64,000 nucleotides of DNA from NCBI RefSeq assembly GCF_047948215.1, contig NC_134467.1, positions 39,988,520 to 40,052,519 of the forward strand. Direction: 5' to 3'. The notes under the pieces were generated by a model. The model searched no databases, was not told the origin of the DNA, and saw nothing but the letters and a program-made list of their open reading frames with translations. The translations under genes were made by a program, and so were the position numbers. Positions 34,646-45,128 of the stretch are shown here, one piece after another. This DNA comes from Lycorma delicatula. Lineage: Eukaryota; Arthropoda; Insecta; Hemiptera; Fulgoridae. Every line of letters begins with the position of its first letter. Positions within the stretch are counted from its first letter, which is position 1.

Positions 34646-36616
34646 CAACCTGATTCAAGAGGATAGGGAATACTTTGACAACTCATTCTAAAGGCTAAAA
34701 ATAAGAAAAAAGTTCATATAAATATAGGTCCGAAAACGCTTCGTTACAGAATTATACAGGGTGAAAGATTTCACCGCAGTTTCAGTTACTCCGGGTAAAT
34801 TAAGACTTTATGAAATTCTGGGAAGGTCAATTAAGGGGCAAATTCAATTGTTTCTTATGGTTTTTGAGCTGGGAAATCGAAAAACGTTGGTCCCAAAATT
34901 GTATCTCTCTTAGTTTCTACGATATCTCATGTAAAATGCCAAAAATAGGCTAAAAAACACATTTTTTTTAGCTTTGACGTACAATAACGTTGTTAAATTG
35001 GCAATAAATCATACATTTTTTAAACATAAATTGTAGAGAATTTAATTATAAGAAGATTGATGTAAATTAGTGAATGTGTAGGAGCTCCATCAAGTTGGTA
35101 ATACATTTCAATTCGTTTTGCTAAGGGGATATTTTCCGGCAATATAATAAATTCATTACGTAAAAATTCCAGATGATTTCTTCCTGTGACACGAGTTGTA
35201 GTATGAAAGGACCGATTAATTGGTCATCTATGATACCACACCAAACATTCACTGAAAATCGTTGATGGAAATTTTTTTCCATTGTAGCATGTGGGTTTTC
35301 TTCAGATCACCGATGCGCATTTCGTGTGTTGTTTATTCCGTTATGAAAGTAGCTTCATCCGAAAATAGTATAAATGGAATTAATTGTTGATTCCTATTAA
35401 CCCGTTGACAAAACTGCAGGCGGCTGGCGTAGTCACTAGGCTGGAGATGTTGCACTTTCTGGATATGAAAATGATGCAATCCACTATTATTTAACGTCCT
35501 CCATACTCTGTGAAATATTGGGCCGTGTTGCAATTAATCGTATGATCGTTGCCGGACTACGTTGAACCATCTGCAGAATGTTTTCACCTTTATCAACACG
35601 ATTTGCTTGTCGTTCAGATGAAATATGAGCGCTGGGAAGTGTAGCATTCTCACGAAGATTATTAAAAATTCTAATAAATACTTTACGATTTGGTACAACA
35701 CGATCGGGATACCTATGTCGATATTCCGTAACCGCTGCCGAAGAAATTCTATTGCAAAATCCATAGATGAAAATCACGTCAGCATATTCGGCATTAGTGA
35801 AGATACGCGCGTTTTTTAAAACAAAACTAAACAGAATTTCCCTTTTTTTAACAGACTTGATTTTTATACACTGTAAAATTAATACAAAATTACACTTGTT
35901 AACGGTTTTCTGAAATTTTTACGATAAGAATTCGACGTAATACTGCAAACACGATTCATCAGCGAAAGGTTATTTAATACATTACCACAATTAACTGACA
36001 ACAATGAGTAGTATTTAAACAAATTGTGATGAAAAAAGTCAGTGTTGCCAACTTGTTTTCCGTAGGTCTAAAATTATTGTACCTACTAGACACATCTGTT
36101 TTGTTATTTTGTAACATTTTCTTCTAAGTATTCGTCGGTTTTGTTGTTGATAAGAGTCGACATGTTTAAAATTTTATTTGTTTTCTGTAGACATTATTTA
36201 CATCAAATTTCTTATAATTAAATTCTGTTCAATTTGTGTTTAAAAAATGTATGATTTATTGCCAATTTAACAACGTTATTGTACGTCAAAGCTAAAAAAA
36301 ATGTGTTTTTACCCTATTTTTGGCGTTTTACATGAGATATCGTAGAAACTAAGATAGATACAGTCCTGGGACCATTTTTTTCGATTTCCCAGCTCAAAAA
36401 CCATAAGCAACAATTGAATTTGCTCCTTAATTGACCTTTCCAGAATTTCATAAAGCCTTAATTTACCCGGAGTAACTGAAACTCGGGTGAAATCTTTCAA
36501 CCTGTATAACTCTGTAACGAAGCGTTTTCGGACCTATATTTATATGAACGTTTTTCTTATTTTTAACCTCTAGAATGAGTTGTCAAAGTATTGCCCTACC
36601 CTCTTGAATCACTCTG
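34646..36616 (-). mobile_element. Long-TIR Tc1/mariner-like element, copy a
   Basis: 1971 bp flanked by TA. Arms of about 420 bp (34646-35067 and 36196-36616) are inverted copies of each other. The arm carries the recognisable words GGTCCGAAAACGCTTCGTTA, CTCCGGGTAAATTAAG and TTTGACGTACAATAACGTTG. Arms of this length are far longer than the 20-40 bp TIRs of the other mariners here. The interior holds a truncated transposase (35050-35812) and about 380 bp of noncoding subterminal sequence also found in the giant copy at 54465. Confidence 0.88.
35050..35812 (-). pseudogene. Transposase N-terminal half of the long-TIR element
   Basis: Minus-strand frames: RIFTNAEYADVIFIYGFCNR near 35800, YPDRVVPNRKVFIRIFNNLR (first HTH), a second HTH area near 35540, HHFHIQKVQHLQPSDYASRL near 35440, LFSDEATF with the first catalytic Asp near 35350, and GAPTH with the second near 35075. 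It then runs into the left arm, so the C-terminal part with the third Asp is missing. Frameshifts near 35530 and 35333. The 56400-56790 fragment supplies the missing C-terminal half, with a short overlap. Confidence 0.8.
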
Positions 36617-36618
36617 TA

Positions 36619-37840
36619 TTTGCGTGCCGGATTAAACATTTGAGTAGTTCATTTTGTTTTTTAAAGTAAGCCGTTCAATATCTTAAATGTTTTGATTTAT
36701 TATTTAGATCCCTATTACTGTTCCTTTGAGAAAAAAAAGTCAAAAATAGTAAACATCAAAAGAAAATCAATTTTTTTTTCTAATAAAAAAAGGTAATTAT
36801 TATTACAGGAAATTGTTTTGACTCAATAAAGAACGAAATTAATTATTTGTTTTTAACTAATAGATACCATCTAATTTCCAGATGAAATGATACCGATAAA
36901 GTTCATTAAATATTAAACTGTTCTTTTTTTTTCTAAAAATAATAAAAATCTGTTATTTGAAACGTATTGTTGTTGATATCTGTGTTTGTAGTATTATTAT
37001 TATGTAATCGGTTGCCATAGTTACAGGCAAACAAATAAAATCGATGGTTGGTTTTCTCTGTTAGTTGCCGGTTGATATGGTAAAACTCATTTTCGAAGTA
37101 CTTTTTAAAGACGTAACATCTTTTCCTTTAGTGTTTTTTTATTTTTAACTATTGGTTATTAATTATTAGTATTTAAAAATATATTTGTCCGTTTTTAATA
37201 GATTTCAGGGTTAATTGTATAAATTTGTTTAATATTTATAGATACATGTTGTTGGGTTAACAACGATATTTTTCCATATTTTTAATTATTATTTAAAATA
37301 AACGTATTTATAGTTTTTTTTTGTGATGTTACAATGTTTAATTTATTATTTAAAAAACGTATTAGGTTATTTATAAAATTTATAGGCAATTATATTAAAA
37401 TTAATTATAAAAAAAATGTATTTGTTTTTTAAATATTAAAAAAATTATTTAAATTATATAAAAATATTATCCATTGTTTATTATTATTATTATATTTTAT
37501 TTTATTTTTTAATTTCGTTTAATGTAAAGGTAAGTGTAATTATTTATTACGTAGATATATATTTTACAGTTAAATTTTAGCTATAATTAAATTATACTGA
37601 TGGACAAAAAACTTTCTTTTTTTTTTAATGTTTCTCTAAGTGTGATACCATTTCATTAATTGCTTTTTTGCGTAGATTACAGATATGTAAATACAATTTT
37701 TCTATCACTCTAAAATTGAAATAAATTACTCTTCAAAAAAAAAAAATTAAGGGAAAATTTAGTTAATATCTGTAAAATTTATAATTTTGCATGACCATAC
37801 CTGTGTTAGAATCATTTCACTTATGCGCTTTTCTTTTATA
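36619..37840. other. Intergenic AT-rich DNA
   Basis: Very AT-rich with no gene or element recognised. Confidence 0.5.
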
Positions 37841-37844
37841 AATA

Positions 37845-38000
37845 ATCTCACGCACAACCTGGAATAATTCCCAACGGTTACCATGTTAGTATTCCGTTTC
37901 CCTTTATAGCGGCTTTCCATCACCGAAGTGTCTTCATAAAAACGTTCACCGTGTTCGTCACTTTGGTTGTCCGGGAAAAAATCCAGATGCGAGATGTATT
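37845..38000 (-). pseudogene. Fragment of a repetitive arthropod protein family of unknown function
   Basis: Minus strand reads HLDFFPDNQSDEHGERFYED, then TSVMESRYKGKRNTN. The SDEHGERFxxD and MExRYKGK pattern is one I recognise from many uncharacterised, often multicopy arthropod proteins. It is not a complete gene and lies 20-180 bp outside the long-TIR element that starts at 38020. Function unknown. Confidence 0.5.
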
Positions 38001-38254
38001 TTTAAAGATATATTACATTAGAGTGGTCCAAATAGGGCAAAATTTTTGTCGAAAAACGTGCACCCCCTGATTTAAAAGTACTCTCAAAAACAAAATTTTT
38101 GACGCGTTGATGAACCCTTTCCGTTCGAAAAAAGTCATCCCCCACTCGACTTGAATTTTAAAGGGGATTTAACATTGGTTTTAGGTTATTTTCAAGTCGT
38201 TACGATATAGCGTTTGCATGTTTCATCACAAAACTTAAAAAATAACGTATATAA

Positions 38255-38900
38255 GGGTTTTTGGGGTCGGAGAACACGAATTTGAAGTCAAAAACTTATT
38301 TTGACACATTTTAACTGTCAAAATCGCAGTCAATCAATTGACAACTAGCGTTCTTATGAAGGAAAATCAATGTTTGACATTACAGACAACTTTAATAAGT
38401 GCTTTTGGTGTCGAAGAACACGAATTTGAAGTCAGAAACTTATTTTGACACATCACAACTGTCAAAATTGCTGTCAACAATTGACAACTAGCTTTTTATG
38501 AAAAAAAATCAATGCTCAACATTACAAAAATTGTCAATAAGGGTTTTTGGATTCGGAGAACACGAATTTGAAGTAAAAAACTCATTTTGGCACTTGTAAC
38601 TGTCAAAATCGCTGTCAATCAATTGACAATTAGCGTTTTTATGTATAAAAATCAATGGTAGACATTACAAATAACGTTAATAAGGGTTTTCGAGGTCGGA
38701 GAACACGAATTTTAAGTTAAAAACTTATTTTGACAAGTTAAAACTGTCAAAATCCCTGCCAATTAATTGACAACTAGCTTTTTTATGTAGAAAAATCAAT
38801 GTTAGACATTACAAACAACGTTAATTAGGGTTTTTGGGGTCGGAGAACACGAATTTGAAGTGAAAAAATTGTTTTGACACATTAAAACTGTTGAAGTCGT
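38255..38900. repeat. Subterminal tandem repeats, about 145-bp unit, five units
   Basis: The phrase GGGTTTTTGGGGTCGGAGAA (with variants) recurs near 38255, 38403, 38539, 38684 and 38828. Each unit then runs CACGAATTTGAAGT, ACTGTCAAAATCGC, CAATTGACAACTAGC and GACATTACA. The first unit is shared with the terminal inverted repeat; the right arm has only one. Confidence 0.88.
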
Positions 38901-39033
38901 TGTCAATTAAAAAAATCTGAAGGATAGATTCAAAAAGATCAATTCTCATTTTATTTAAAAAATTTTATATTCATGTATATAATTATTCAAATAATGTTGT
39001 TAAAATTTTATGATTTCTATTTCTATTATTATA

Positions 39034-39510
39034 TTACATTACATATGTAATGTAATTATATACATTTGGATGTTTTTTGCGGTGATCATTTACAATTTGT
39101 AGTATATATTGCAATCGACTTTCATCTCTAGTGAATTTACATCTAAATTCTTTCACCAACTTAACCGTTCTTTCTGAGCAGTCATTGACGACCTTTAGAT
39201 TTTTAACACGATTCAAAGCAGCCAAATAATCTTCGTTTTCGCTCCACTTAGATGGATCAATTTCTAGAAAGCTAGTCGCAAGTTCGAATCGTTTAAAAAA
39301 ATTCAAGGACTCCGTGTTGACAAAAAAGTTGATTTCTTTGTTTAACAATTCGTTAACATTTTTAGTTTCGTAGCGTTTCGTGTGAGCAGGTTCGTTATCA
39401 TAATCACAATCATCATCTGTCGCAGATAATAAATTTTCGTAAGTTTCACCCTAAATTGCTAGTTTTTCAACCATTTTCAGTTTTAATTCGCTTGAGATGT
39501 CTTCATCAAA
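39034..39510 (-). pseudogene. C-terminal relic of an unassigned arthropod repeat-encoded protein
   Basis: Minus strand, open from 39348 to 39034 and extending upstream across one stop near 39451. Key stretches: GTLALFDEDISSELKLKMVE near 39500, INFFVNTESLNFFKRFEL near 39330, FLEIDPSKWSENEDYLAAL, then KVVNDCSERTVKLVKEF near 39190 and QYILQIVNDHRKKHPN near 39085. The VVND..ER...L..F and LLQ(I/V)V..HRK..P patterns occur in multicopy arthropod proteins of unknown role. Its position inside a long-TIR element suggests it was part of that element's transposase; this is inference. No catalytic motif is visible in the preserved part. Confidence 0.55.
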
Positions 39511-39934
39511 AAGAGCTAGCGTACCTAACCAAAATGAGTTTTTTTACTTCAAATTCGTGTTCTCCGACCCCAAAAACCCTTATATACGTTATTTTTCAAG
39601 TTTTGTGATGAAACATGCAAGTGCTATATCGTCACGACTTGAAAATAACCTAAAACCCATGTTAAATCCCCTTTAAAATTCAAGTGGAGTGGGGGATGAC
39701 TTTTTTCGAACGGAAAGTGTTCATCAACGCGTCAAAAATTTTGTTTTTGAGAGTACTTTTAAATCAGGGGGTGCATGTTTTTCGACAAAAACTTTGCCCT
39801 ATTTGGACCACTCTAATATATATATACATTTTTTTTTAAATTTGAATTTAAATCATTTTTATTTCTTTTATATTATTTTATATATATATTTTTTTTTGGG
39901 CGGGAGGGATTTAGTAATGATTTTTTTTAATACT

Positions 39935-39985
39935 TGAACAGGGTACGAACCCGGGACCTTAAAATTACATCCGGTGAAAAAATAA
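39935..39985 (-). repeat. tRNA-like fragment (B-box region)
   Basis: The minus strand reads AAGGTCCCGGGTTCGTACCC, a good pol III B box in a T-arm-like setting, but no A-box half could be fitted. Possibly a third SINE type. Confidence 0.3.
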
Positions 39986-40283
39986 AATTTTTAGTCTATG
40001 ATTAAGTAACGTGAGGTAAACAATATCTTGCTAATAATATATGCTTCTCATGGGAATTTAAAAGGGTATTGTAATCTCTTGTTAATAATGGGTTATAAAT
40101 TTTAAATGTTCAATGGTTTTTAATTATACATTTATTTTAATAATTAAAGTGCAATTAGTAGCTAATGCGATCTCTTTAACGAAAACAATGTTATTTTATT
40201 TACCTGCTTTATGTTTTAATATCTAATTACTATATGCACATTTTTGATTAATTATTTAAAATAATATTAATTTAAAATAAATA

Positions 40284-40742
40284 CAGGGTGATTCAGGAGG
40301 ATAAGCCAATACTTTGACAACTCTTTCTAGAGACTAAAAATAACAAAAAAAGTTAACATAAACGAAAACGCTTCGAGTCGAAAGCGTTAACGGTCCGAAA
40401 ACGCTTCGTTAGCGAGTTATACAGGTTAAAAGATTTCGCCCAAGTTTCAGTTCCTCCGGGTAAATTAAGGCTTTCTGAAATTCTGGGAAGGTCAATTAAG
40501 AGGCAAATTCAATTGTTTCTTATGGTTTTTGAGCTGGGAAATCGAAAAAAAAGGTCCCAGAACTGTATCTCTCTTAATTTCTAAGATATCTCATGTAAAA
40601 CGCCAAAAATAGGGTTAAAAAACACATTTTTTTAATTTGACGTACAATATCGTTGTTAAATTGGGAATAAATCATACACTTCTTAACATAAATTGTAAAG
40701 AATTTAATTATAAGAAAAATGATGTAAATAATGTCAACAGAC
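40284..40742. mobile_element. Solo arm of the long-TIR family (copy b)
   Basis: Begins after TA with CAGGGTGATTCAGGAGGATA and follows the arm consensus for about 455 bp to GATGTAAATAATGTCAACAG. No second arm or interior follows. It contains a local 20-nt repetition around 40367-40395 (CGAAAACGCTTCG twice). Confidence 0.85.
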
Positions 40743-40775
40743 ATTATACAACAGATATTTTCTGTTCATTATTTC

Positions 40776-41010
40776 GGGTCATATCAAAATGCCGACACTA
40801 GTATTGTATTGTCATCGAAGTTACATACGTGAATCAAATTTCATTGATTTTCATAAGATAGTTCATGAGAAATAAAGATTTTCAAGTAAATGCATGAATT
40901 TAGCGTAGGGGTAGCGCGTGTGGGGTGGGTCATATCAAAATTCTAACACCGTAGTATTGTATTGTCATCGAAGTTAACATACGTGTACCAAATTTCATTG
41001 ATTTTCATAC
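40776..41010. repeat. Tandem dimer, period about 151 bp
   Basis: GGGTCATATCAAAAT, TAGTATTGTATTGTCATCGA and AAATTTCATTGATTTTCATA occur in the same order from 40776 and from 40927. Confidence 0.82.
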
Positions 41011-41228
41011 GATAAATCAAAAGATATAGCAGTTGCAAGATTTGATTATAACTAAAGCAAGTTAAATAAAACCTTATAAAATGAAAGATATTTTGTATGA
41101 CGAACGGTGTCTGTAGGAGAATCATGCAACTCTGACAGCTTTTACCGCCTTTTCAAAAAAGAACGGTGTTACTTTCGATCGCATAGAAGGTGGAGCGTGA
41201 AGATGAACACGAATTTCCTTTACGTTTT

Positions 41229-41510
41229 CTTTTTTTTCCTGTTTAGCCTCCGGTAATTACCGTTCAAATAATACTTCAGAGGATGATATGTATGAGTGTA
41301 AATGAAGTATAGTCTTGTACAGTCTCAGTTCGACCATTCCTTAGATGTGTGCGGTTAATTGAAACCAAACCACCAAAGAACACCGGTAACCACGATCTAG
41401 TATTCAAATCCGTAACTGACTTTACTAGGATTTGAACCTTAGAACTCTCAGTTTCTATATCAGCTGATTTGCGATGACCGAGTTAATCACTAGACCAACC
41501 CGATCAGTTT
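41229..41510 (-). repeat. tRNA-derived SINE family 1, copy (reverse)
   Basis: Tail complement TGTTTAGCCTCCGGTAATTA near 41241, body with CACCAAAGAACACCGGTAAC, and head complement ending ACCAACCCGATCAG near 41509. Confidence 0.85.
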
Positions 41511-41875
41511 TATCTCTCCGTACGTTTTGAGAAATATGAAAATACCATTATGGGAAACCCCAAAATGAAAAAAATTATTTCACAATTTGAAATACTTAAA
41601 GCTCAAAAAATATTTTCTTAAACAATAAAGCTACTAAAAAACTTATTATACTCCTCCCCTGATGGGGAGATCCCAAAATAAAAAAAAATAAAAATGTTTT
41701 AAAATTTCGTTTTTAATTTATTTTAAATCAATTTTAGTGAATATTCTAATCAGTGGCGGCTAGCGTATAGGCACTATGGAACTGCAGTACCCTTTTTTCC
41801 AGTTGATATTATCGATAAAATTTAACATAATGAAACCTTTTTTCTTTAATTCTTTGGTTATACTTGTACAATATA

Positions 41876-43204
41876 CAGGGTGTCCAATATAAAACCCAAA
41901 CTTATATTGGTAGGTATTGAAATAATAAAAAGGCATGTGTAAATGTAAATGTAATTTTTATTATTACCATCCATTACCTTAAATTTAGAGTAAATGTTGG
42001 AAGTGGCCGCCATCTTCTTGAATACAAGCTTCGATTCTTTTTACAGCGTTTCTTGCAACTTTTTTCAAAGTTTCTGGCTGGATATTTAATACAGCTTGAT
42101 CAATATTGACTTTCAATCGTTCAAGTGTTCGCGGTTTGTTGCTGTAGGCTTTTTCTTTGAGGTATCCCCGTAGAAAAAAATCCGCCGCAGTCAAATCTGG
42201 AGATCTTGGTGGCCACAAGCCTCGACCGATAACACGATTACCAAAGAATTCCTCAACGAAATCAGAGGTTCAACCTGCGTAGTGCGATATCGCACCGTCA
42301 TGTTGTAGCCGGCAGTGTCTGTCTTCCTCTTCCAAGAGTGCGATGAACTGAAATAAAATATCCTGATATCGTTCTGCATTAATGGTGTACTCGAAAAAAA
42401 TAGAACCGATTATTTTCTTCCGCGATATCGCACACCACACGCCCAACTTCTGCGGGTGTAATTGTTTTTCGTGATAAACGTGGGGATTTTCAGCGCTCCA
42501 AATTCTACTGTTTTGGCTGTTTACGTAGCCATCCGAATGAAACCGTGCTTCATCTGTGAAAAATAACGAATCCGTAACATTAATTCCGTCACGCAGAAAT
42601 CGACGGAACCGTTGATAATATTGTAGCCGTTTTTCTTTGTCGGGCTCAAGACATCGATGAACCGTTTGAATGCGATGAGGTCGTAATTGTAATCGTTTGG
42701 TCGCCCGATGAACAATCGATTTAGACAAATTAATTTCAGCAGACAAACGTCTGATCGATTTATTTGGCGAGGCAAGTAATCTGTCTTTGATTTCATTGAC
42801 TGTATCTGTATTCAACACCGACGCAGATCTTTTGTGTTCCTTGTTATTAACAGAACCGGTCTCTCTAAATTTTGCGACCAACCTTAATACTGATGTTTTG
42901 TTAGGAGCCGGTTTATCTGGGTACTTATGGCGAAACAAATCTTGCACTGCAACCGCTGATTTTGTACTGAAGTACGACTCGACAATGATAACACGTTCAT
43001 CTAGCGAAAACACCATCTTGTCTCTAGCACAATACACTGAACGTTATGATTGCATTGTTTTTACTATTGGTAGTGTTCTACTGCGTCGCCGCGATGTTCA
43101 GATGTTGGACGAGTCCATTTCAGTAACGAGTAGGGGAGTAAGCTTGACTTTTAAAATTTCATGGATGAGTGATTCATGGGTTGCGTTTTATATGGGACAA
43201 CCTG
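41876..43204 (-). mobile_element. DD38D-like transposon, copy 2 (nearly intact)
   Basis: 1329 bp flanked by TA. Ends are CAGGGTGTCCAATATAAAAC at 41876 and the reverse complement of CAGGTTGTCCCATATAAAAC at 43204. It holds a full-length transposase frame broken by a single stop codon. Its right end is 315 bp upstream of the presumed Amphiphysin start codon. Confidence 0.92.
41985..43016 (-). pseudogene. Full-length DD38D-like transposase with one nonsense codon
   Basis: ATG at 43016 (MVFSLDERVIIVES) to TAA at 41985-41987: 343 codons in one frame except TGA at 42270-42272, where the sister copy has TCA (Ser). Domains: HTH 1 (about residues 10-60), HTH 2 (about 80-115), then the catalytic triad in TDEARFHSDG, QHDGAISH and AADFFLRGYL, with 38 residues between the last two Asp. 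The C-terminus reads KRIEACIQEDGGHFQHLL. No other lesion seen. It could encode a truncated protein with both HTHs and two of the three catalytic Asp. Confidence 0.9.
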
Positions 43205-43316
43205 TATAATCCTTAAGTTTAATGTCAGTAGCCATTTCCCATTTTATGAAAAGATAAAAAAAATCTTTGTATGTAACTGTGCGTTTCACAGTTCCAGCGG
43301 CGTGGTGTTTGGATAT

Positions 43317-43332
43317 TGTGCGCATGCGCACA
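43317..43332. promoter_or_regulatory. Perfect 16-bp palindrome with NRF-1/EWG-type site
   Basis: TGTGCGCATGCGCACA contains GCGCATGCGC, which fits the known NRF-1 consensus (Ewg in insects). It sits in a GC-richer island (43285-43400), about 190 bp upstream of the ATG at 43520 and 113 bp past the end of the DD38D element. A promoter role is inferred from position and motif. Confidence 0.6.
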
Positions 43333-43519
43333 TAGGAAGCTTCACGCGAAGTAGAGAGAGAGGACTGTCGCTCCTGCAGTAACGACCCTGGCGTGTTGGT
43401 GGAAAGTAGTTTTTTTTTACTCCGCATATGTACGGAACGTTCCTTGTTAGTTTCCTTTTCTAGTTTAGTCGGTGGAAGGAATGTGAAAGCGGTTTAGTTT
43501 TTTCAGAAGCCATCAGAAG

Positions 43520-43588
43520 ATGGAGGAAAGCAAGGGCTCTTTGATCGCCAAGTTTGTCCAAAAATACACTGGAAGGGCAAAAAAGAAA
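43520..43588 (+). CDS. Amph: Amphiphysin, first coding exon (partial gene)
   Basis: ATG in AGAAGATGG opens 23 codons, MEESKGSLIAKFVQKYTGRA then KKK, ending at donor AAA|GTAATC in phase 0. The pattern M.E.KG..LAK.VQK..GRAK.K is the N-terminus of insect Amphiphysin/BIN1-type proteins: helix 0 of the N-BAR domain, an amphipathic segment that inserts in curved membranes. In flies amphiphysin organises T-tubule membranes. The next BAR-domain exon (expected to begin like ILQNLGK) was not found before 64000, so a first intron over 20 kb is implied. TTAGTTTTTTCAG at 43494-43506 could be a splice acceptor, so a 5' UTR intron is possible. The exon is GC-richer than its surroundings. The call rests on 23 residues. 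Confidence 0.7.
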
Positions 43589-43590
43589 GT

Positions 43591-44631
43591 AATCAGTAAA
43601 AAACTAATTACGTATTTGTTTCTGTGTGTATAGAAATTTAATTTAAGCACCGTTGGACTTTTTACGCGGACATTTTATTAAGTTATTATGTAATAATACT
43701 AAAAAATATTATCTGTATTGATATTTTATTATTTATTCGGTTAAATCGAATACGGGTTTTAAGTACAAAGCTCTTAAAAACCGTGTATCATATTCTTTAA
43801 TGTGATCAAGTGTAGAATTAAATTATTATCCTGCTTCCAGCTATTCTATTCGATTAATTTTTTTTTCGGTTCTTTTATTTTACAGAAAACTTTAACTCTT
43901 GCTTTGAGAAGATCCAGAAAAAAATTTTCTGGAGCAGCACCTCCACTAATTTTTGGTACGAGCCGTCATTGATTTGATATATGAGCCCCAAATTTTTGAG
44001 AAAATAAAAAAGAAAATTTTCAAAATTATGCTGAAATATAAAAAAAAATTGATTATTATTTTGTTTGGATGAGCATTTCAATTTCAGAAAAAAATTGCTG
44101 TCGGAATATTTTCTGAATTTCAGTCGTTTACGGGAAGGATCGTCTGTTAGTTCATATTTAGGCGTAATTAACTATTTTGATAACGATCTGTGTTAGAGTT
44201 TTGGAAATTTCACGTAGGGGAATTTAAGTGTAGAGTGTAACTAAAAAGGATGTGGTAATTTATATGCACGGATGACTAACTGTGTATCTCTATAACTGTT
44301 TTGCATACAAAGTTGAAAATTTGTACAGTTAATAAAGTACGAGAATTTTAACTCTTGTAAAGCAGGGGATTTATTATAAACAAAATAATGAGTAATTATT
44401 TACCTCGATGAAGTTTCTTAGTTTAAAACTTTGTACGGTTAGAAATATAAGAGCATTTCGGTGACTTGTGTTTGCAAAACTTTTAATTTTATCCGGAGAA
44501 GTTGTGTAAATTTTTACCCGGCTTTTTTTAATTTTATTATGTTTTTCTTTTAAGACGACTTACTCAAGTTATATTTTTTAATATAATAGTTTAATATATA
44601 TAAACTTTCAATTTTAATGATTTTTAATTTA
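43591..44631. other. Presumed Amph intron 1, first part
   Basis: AT-rich; no exon or named element recognised up to the SINE at 44632. Confidence 0.5.
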
Positions 44632-44790
44632 ATGCCGGCTTCCGTGGCACTAGTAGTAGCGTATCGGTCCTTCATCCGGAGGTCCCGGGTTCGAATCACG
44701 GTCAGGCATGGCATTTTCATACACGCTACAAATCATTCACCTGATACTCTGAAGCAATACCTAGCGGTGGTCTTGGAGGTTAAAAAAAAA
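44632..44790 (+). repeat. tRNA-derived SINE family 2, best-preserved copy
   Basis: GCCGGCTTCCGTGGCACTAG with the A-box region, GGTCCCGGGTTCGAATCACG (B box GGTTCGAATC), the family word AGGCATGGCATTTTCATAC, and an A-rich end near 44780-44790. Confidence 0.8.
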
Positions 44791-45128
44791 AATCTTTCAG
44801 AAAAATGGTCCTATAGCAAACTTGAAACGTTAAATCGATTTCCATGTTAGGCAGAATACTGTACTAAGTATAATTGTAATTAAAAAGAGACATTGATTGA
44901 AGATTAACTGTTTTAAAGTAAATTTTTTTTTATCTACGAGATGTGTGAGAAAAGTAATGAGATTGGTAACATTACGAGCGATCTGGCAACACTGTGTCTA
45001 TCGGTCTGTGCTAGACCGGCTTGTTCATCCCTTCCACATGCTCAGTACGAGTTTCAACTCCGTTCAGCCAACACATTATTTTTGACAGCGCCATCAGTGA
45101 AATTGTGTTTTTGTTGTGCGTTACGAAA

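Larger units (their letters stand above)
38020..39826. mobile_element. Unclassified DNA element with about 290-bp inverted ends
   Basis: Outer ends ATTAGAGTGGTCCAAATAGG at 38020 and its inverted copy ending near 39826. The match continues for about 290 bp (CACCCCCTGATTTAAAAGTA, GTCATCCCCCACT, TTTCATCACAAAACTT, GTCGGAGAACACGAATTTGA). Between the arms are five tandem units of about 145 bp on the left and a protein-coding relic on the right (minus strand). Neither the ends nor the protein match the mariner families in this window. No clear target-site duplication. Confidence 0.8.

Noticed and set aside
38255..38900. CRISPR-like array from regular repeat spacing
   Set aside because: The repeats are about 145-bp whole-unit tandem repeats without unique spacers, in an animal genome.
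43176..43427. Open frames overlapping the DD38D element end and the GC island
   Set aside because: They span the transposon terminus and promoter-like DNA; no family resemblance.
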